Shown piece after piece: positions 32,411-32,414 of a stretch of 32,414 nt of DNA. Source of the DNA: Thermoproteales archaeon (GTDB taxonomy: Archaea > Thermoproteota > Thermoprotei > Thermofilales > B69-G16); the NCBI GenBank assembly GCA_021161825.1, contig JAGGZW010000003.1, forward strand, positions 1 through 32,414, given 5' to 3'. Numbering within the stretch: position 1 is the first letter of the stretch; each line of letters begins with the position of its first letter. A program made the translations under genes and the position numbers. The notes under the pieces were generated by a model, which did no database searches, was not told where the DNA came from, and saw nothing but the letters and a program-made list of their open reading frames with translations.

Positions 32411-32414
32411 GTAG

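Noticed and set aside
1-32414. CRISPR array, tRNA or rRNA genes, insertion sequences
   Set aside because: No regularly spaced repeats, no T-loop-like GGTTCRAATCC pattern, no rRNA-like stretch and no transposase frame were seen on either strand.

Overview
The window looks like a dense, AT-rich stretch of a thermophilic archaeal chromosome, probably in the TACK/Thermoproteota-Korarchaeota neighbourhood. That placement is inferred from gene content, not from any marker phylogeny. Supporting signs are archaeal families (PAC2 proteasome chaperone, HerA-like protein, AbrB-PhoU, DUF99, TrmB regulator, FBP aldolase/phosphatase, form III RuBisCO, ADP-forming acetyl-CoA synthetase beta subunit). TATA-like boxes about 25 bases before apparently leaderless ATGs, and GTG/TTG starts with GGTGA-type ribosome sites, also fit. 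Genes are tightly packed with several overlapping convergent ends. I saw no tRNA, rRNA, CRISPR array, transposase or integrase.

Layout. 1-5.1 kb: MobB with a C-terminal Fe-S motif, then leftward genes for an acyl-CoA synthetase beta subunit, a PRC-barrel protein, an SfsA protein broken by one extra base, a ferritin-like/VIT1 metal transporter, and a flavodiiron protein. 5.3-11.3 kb: leftward genes for a radical SAM protein, a ferredoxin, a 1041-residue helicase carrying a degenerate RNase H/DnaQ-like tail, a DUF2085 membrane protein, and a PAC2 chaperone ending in an HbYX-type tail. 11.4-13.9 kb: a rightward pair, a HerA-like protein without a P-loop and a DUF72 protein with a SWIM-like zinc motif. 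13.9-17.5 kb: a type I dehydroquinase-like protein lacking its catalytic His, a DASS transporter, and a GalT-like HIT protein.

17.6-22.1 kb: a membrane-anchored double-AAA+ ATPase (leftward); then rightward a truncated OsmC, an unknown 143-residue protein and an MtnA-type isomerase. 22.3-25.8 kb: an ECF S-component-like protein, AbrB-PhoU, DUF99 and an M24 peptidase. 26.0-30.0 kb: the carbon-metabolism island, with FBP aldolase/phosphatase divergent from a TrmB regulator, followed by form III RuBisCO and a small zinc-ribbon membrane protein. A perfect 10-bp inverted repeat sits on the TrmB promoter, and its half-site recurs beside the FBP promoter. 30.0-32.4 kb: a rhomboid protease overlapping an RMD1/DUF155 membrane protein, then a CcdA-type thiol transporter running to the window edge.

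The most promising less-described items are the HerA-like pseudo-ATPase with DUF72-SWIM, the helicase with a fused nuclease-like tail, the membrane AAA+ ATPase, and the candidate TrmB control of the gluconeogenesis/RuBisCO island. All family calls come from reading motifs; no database search was run.
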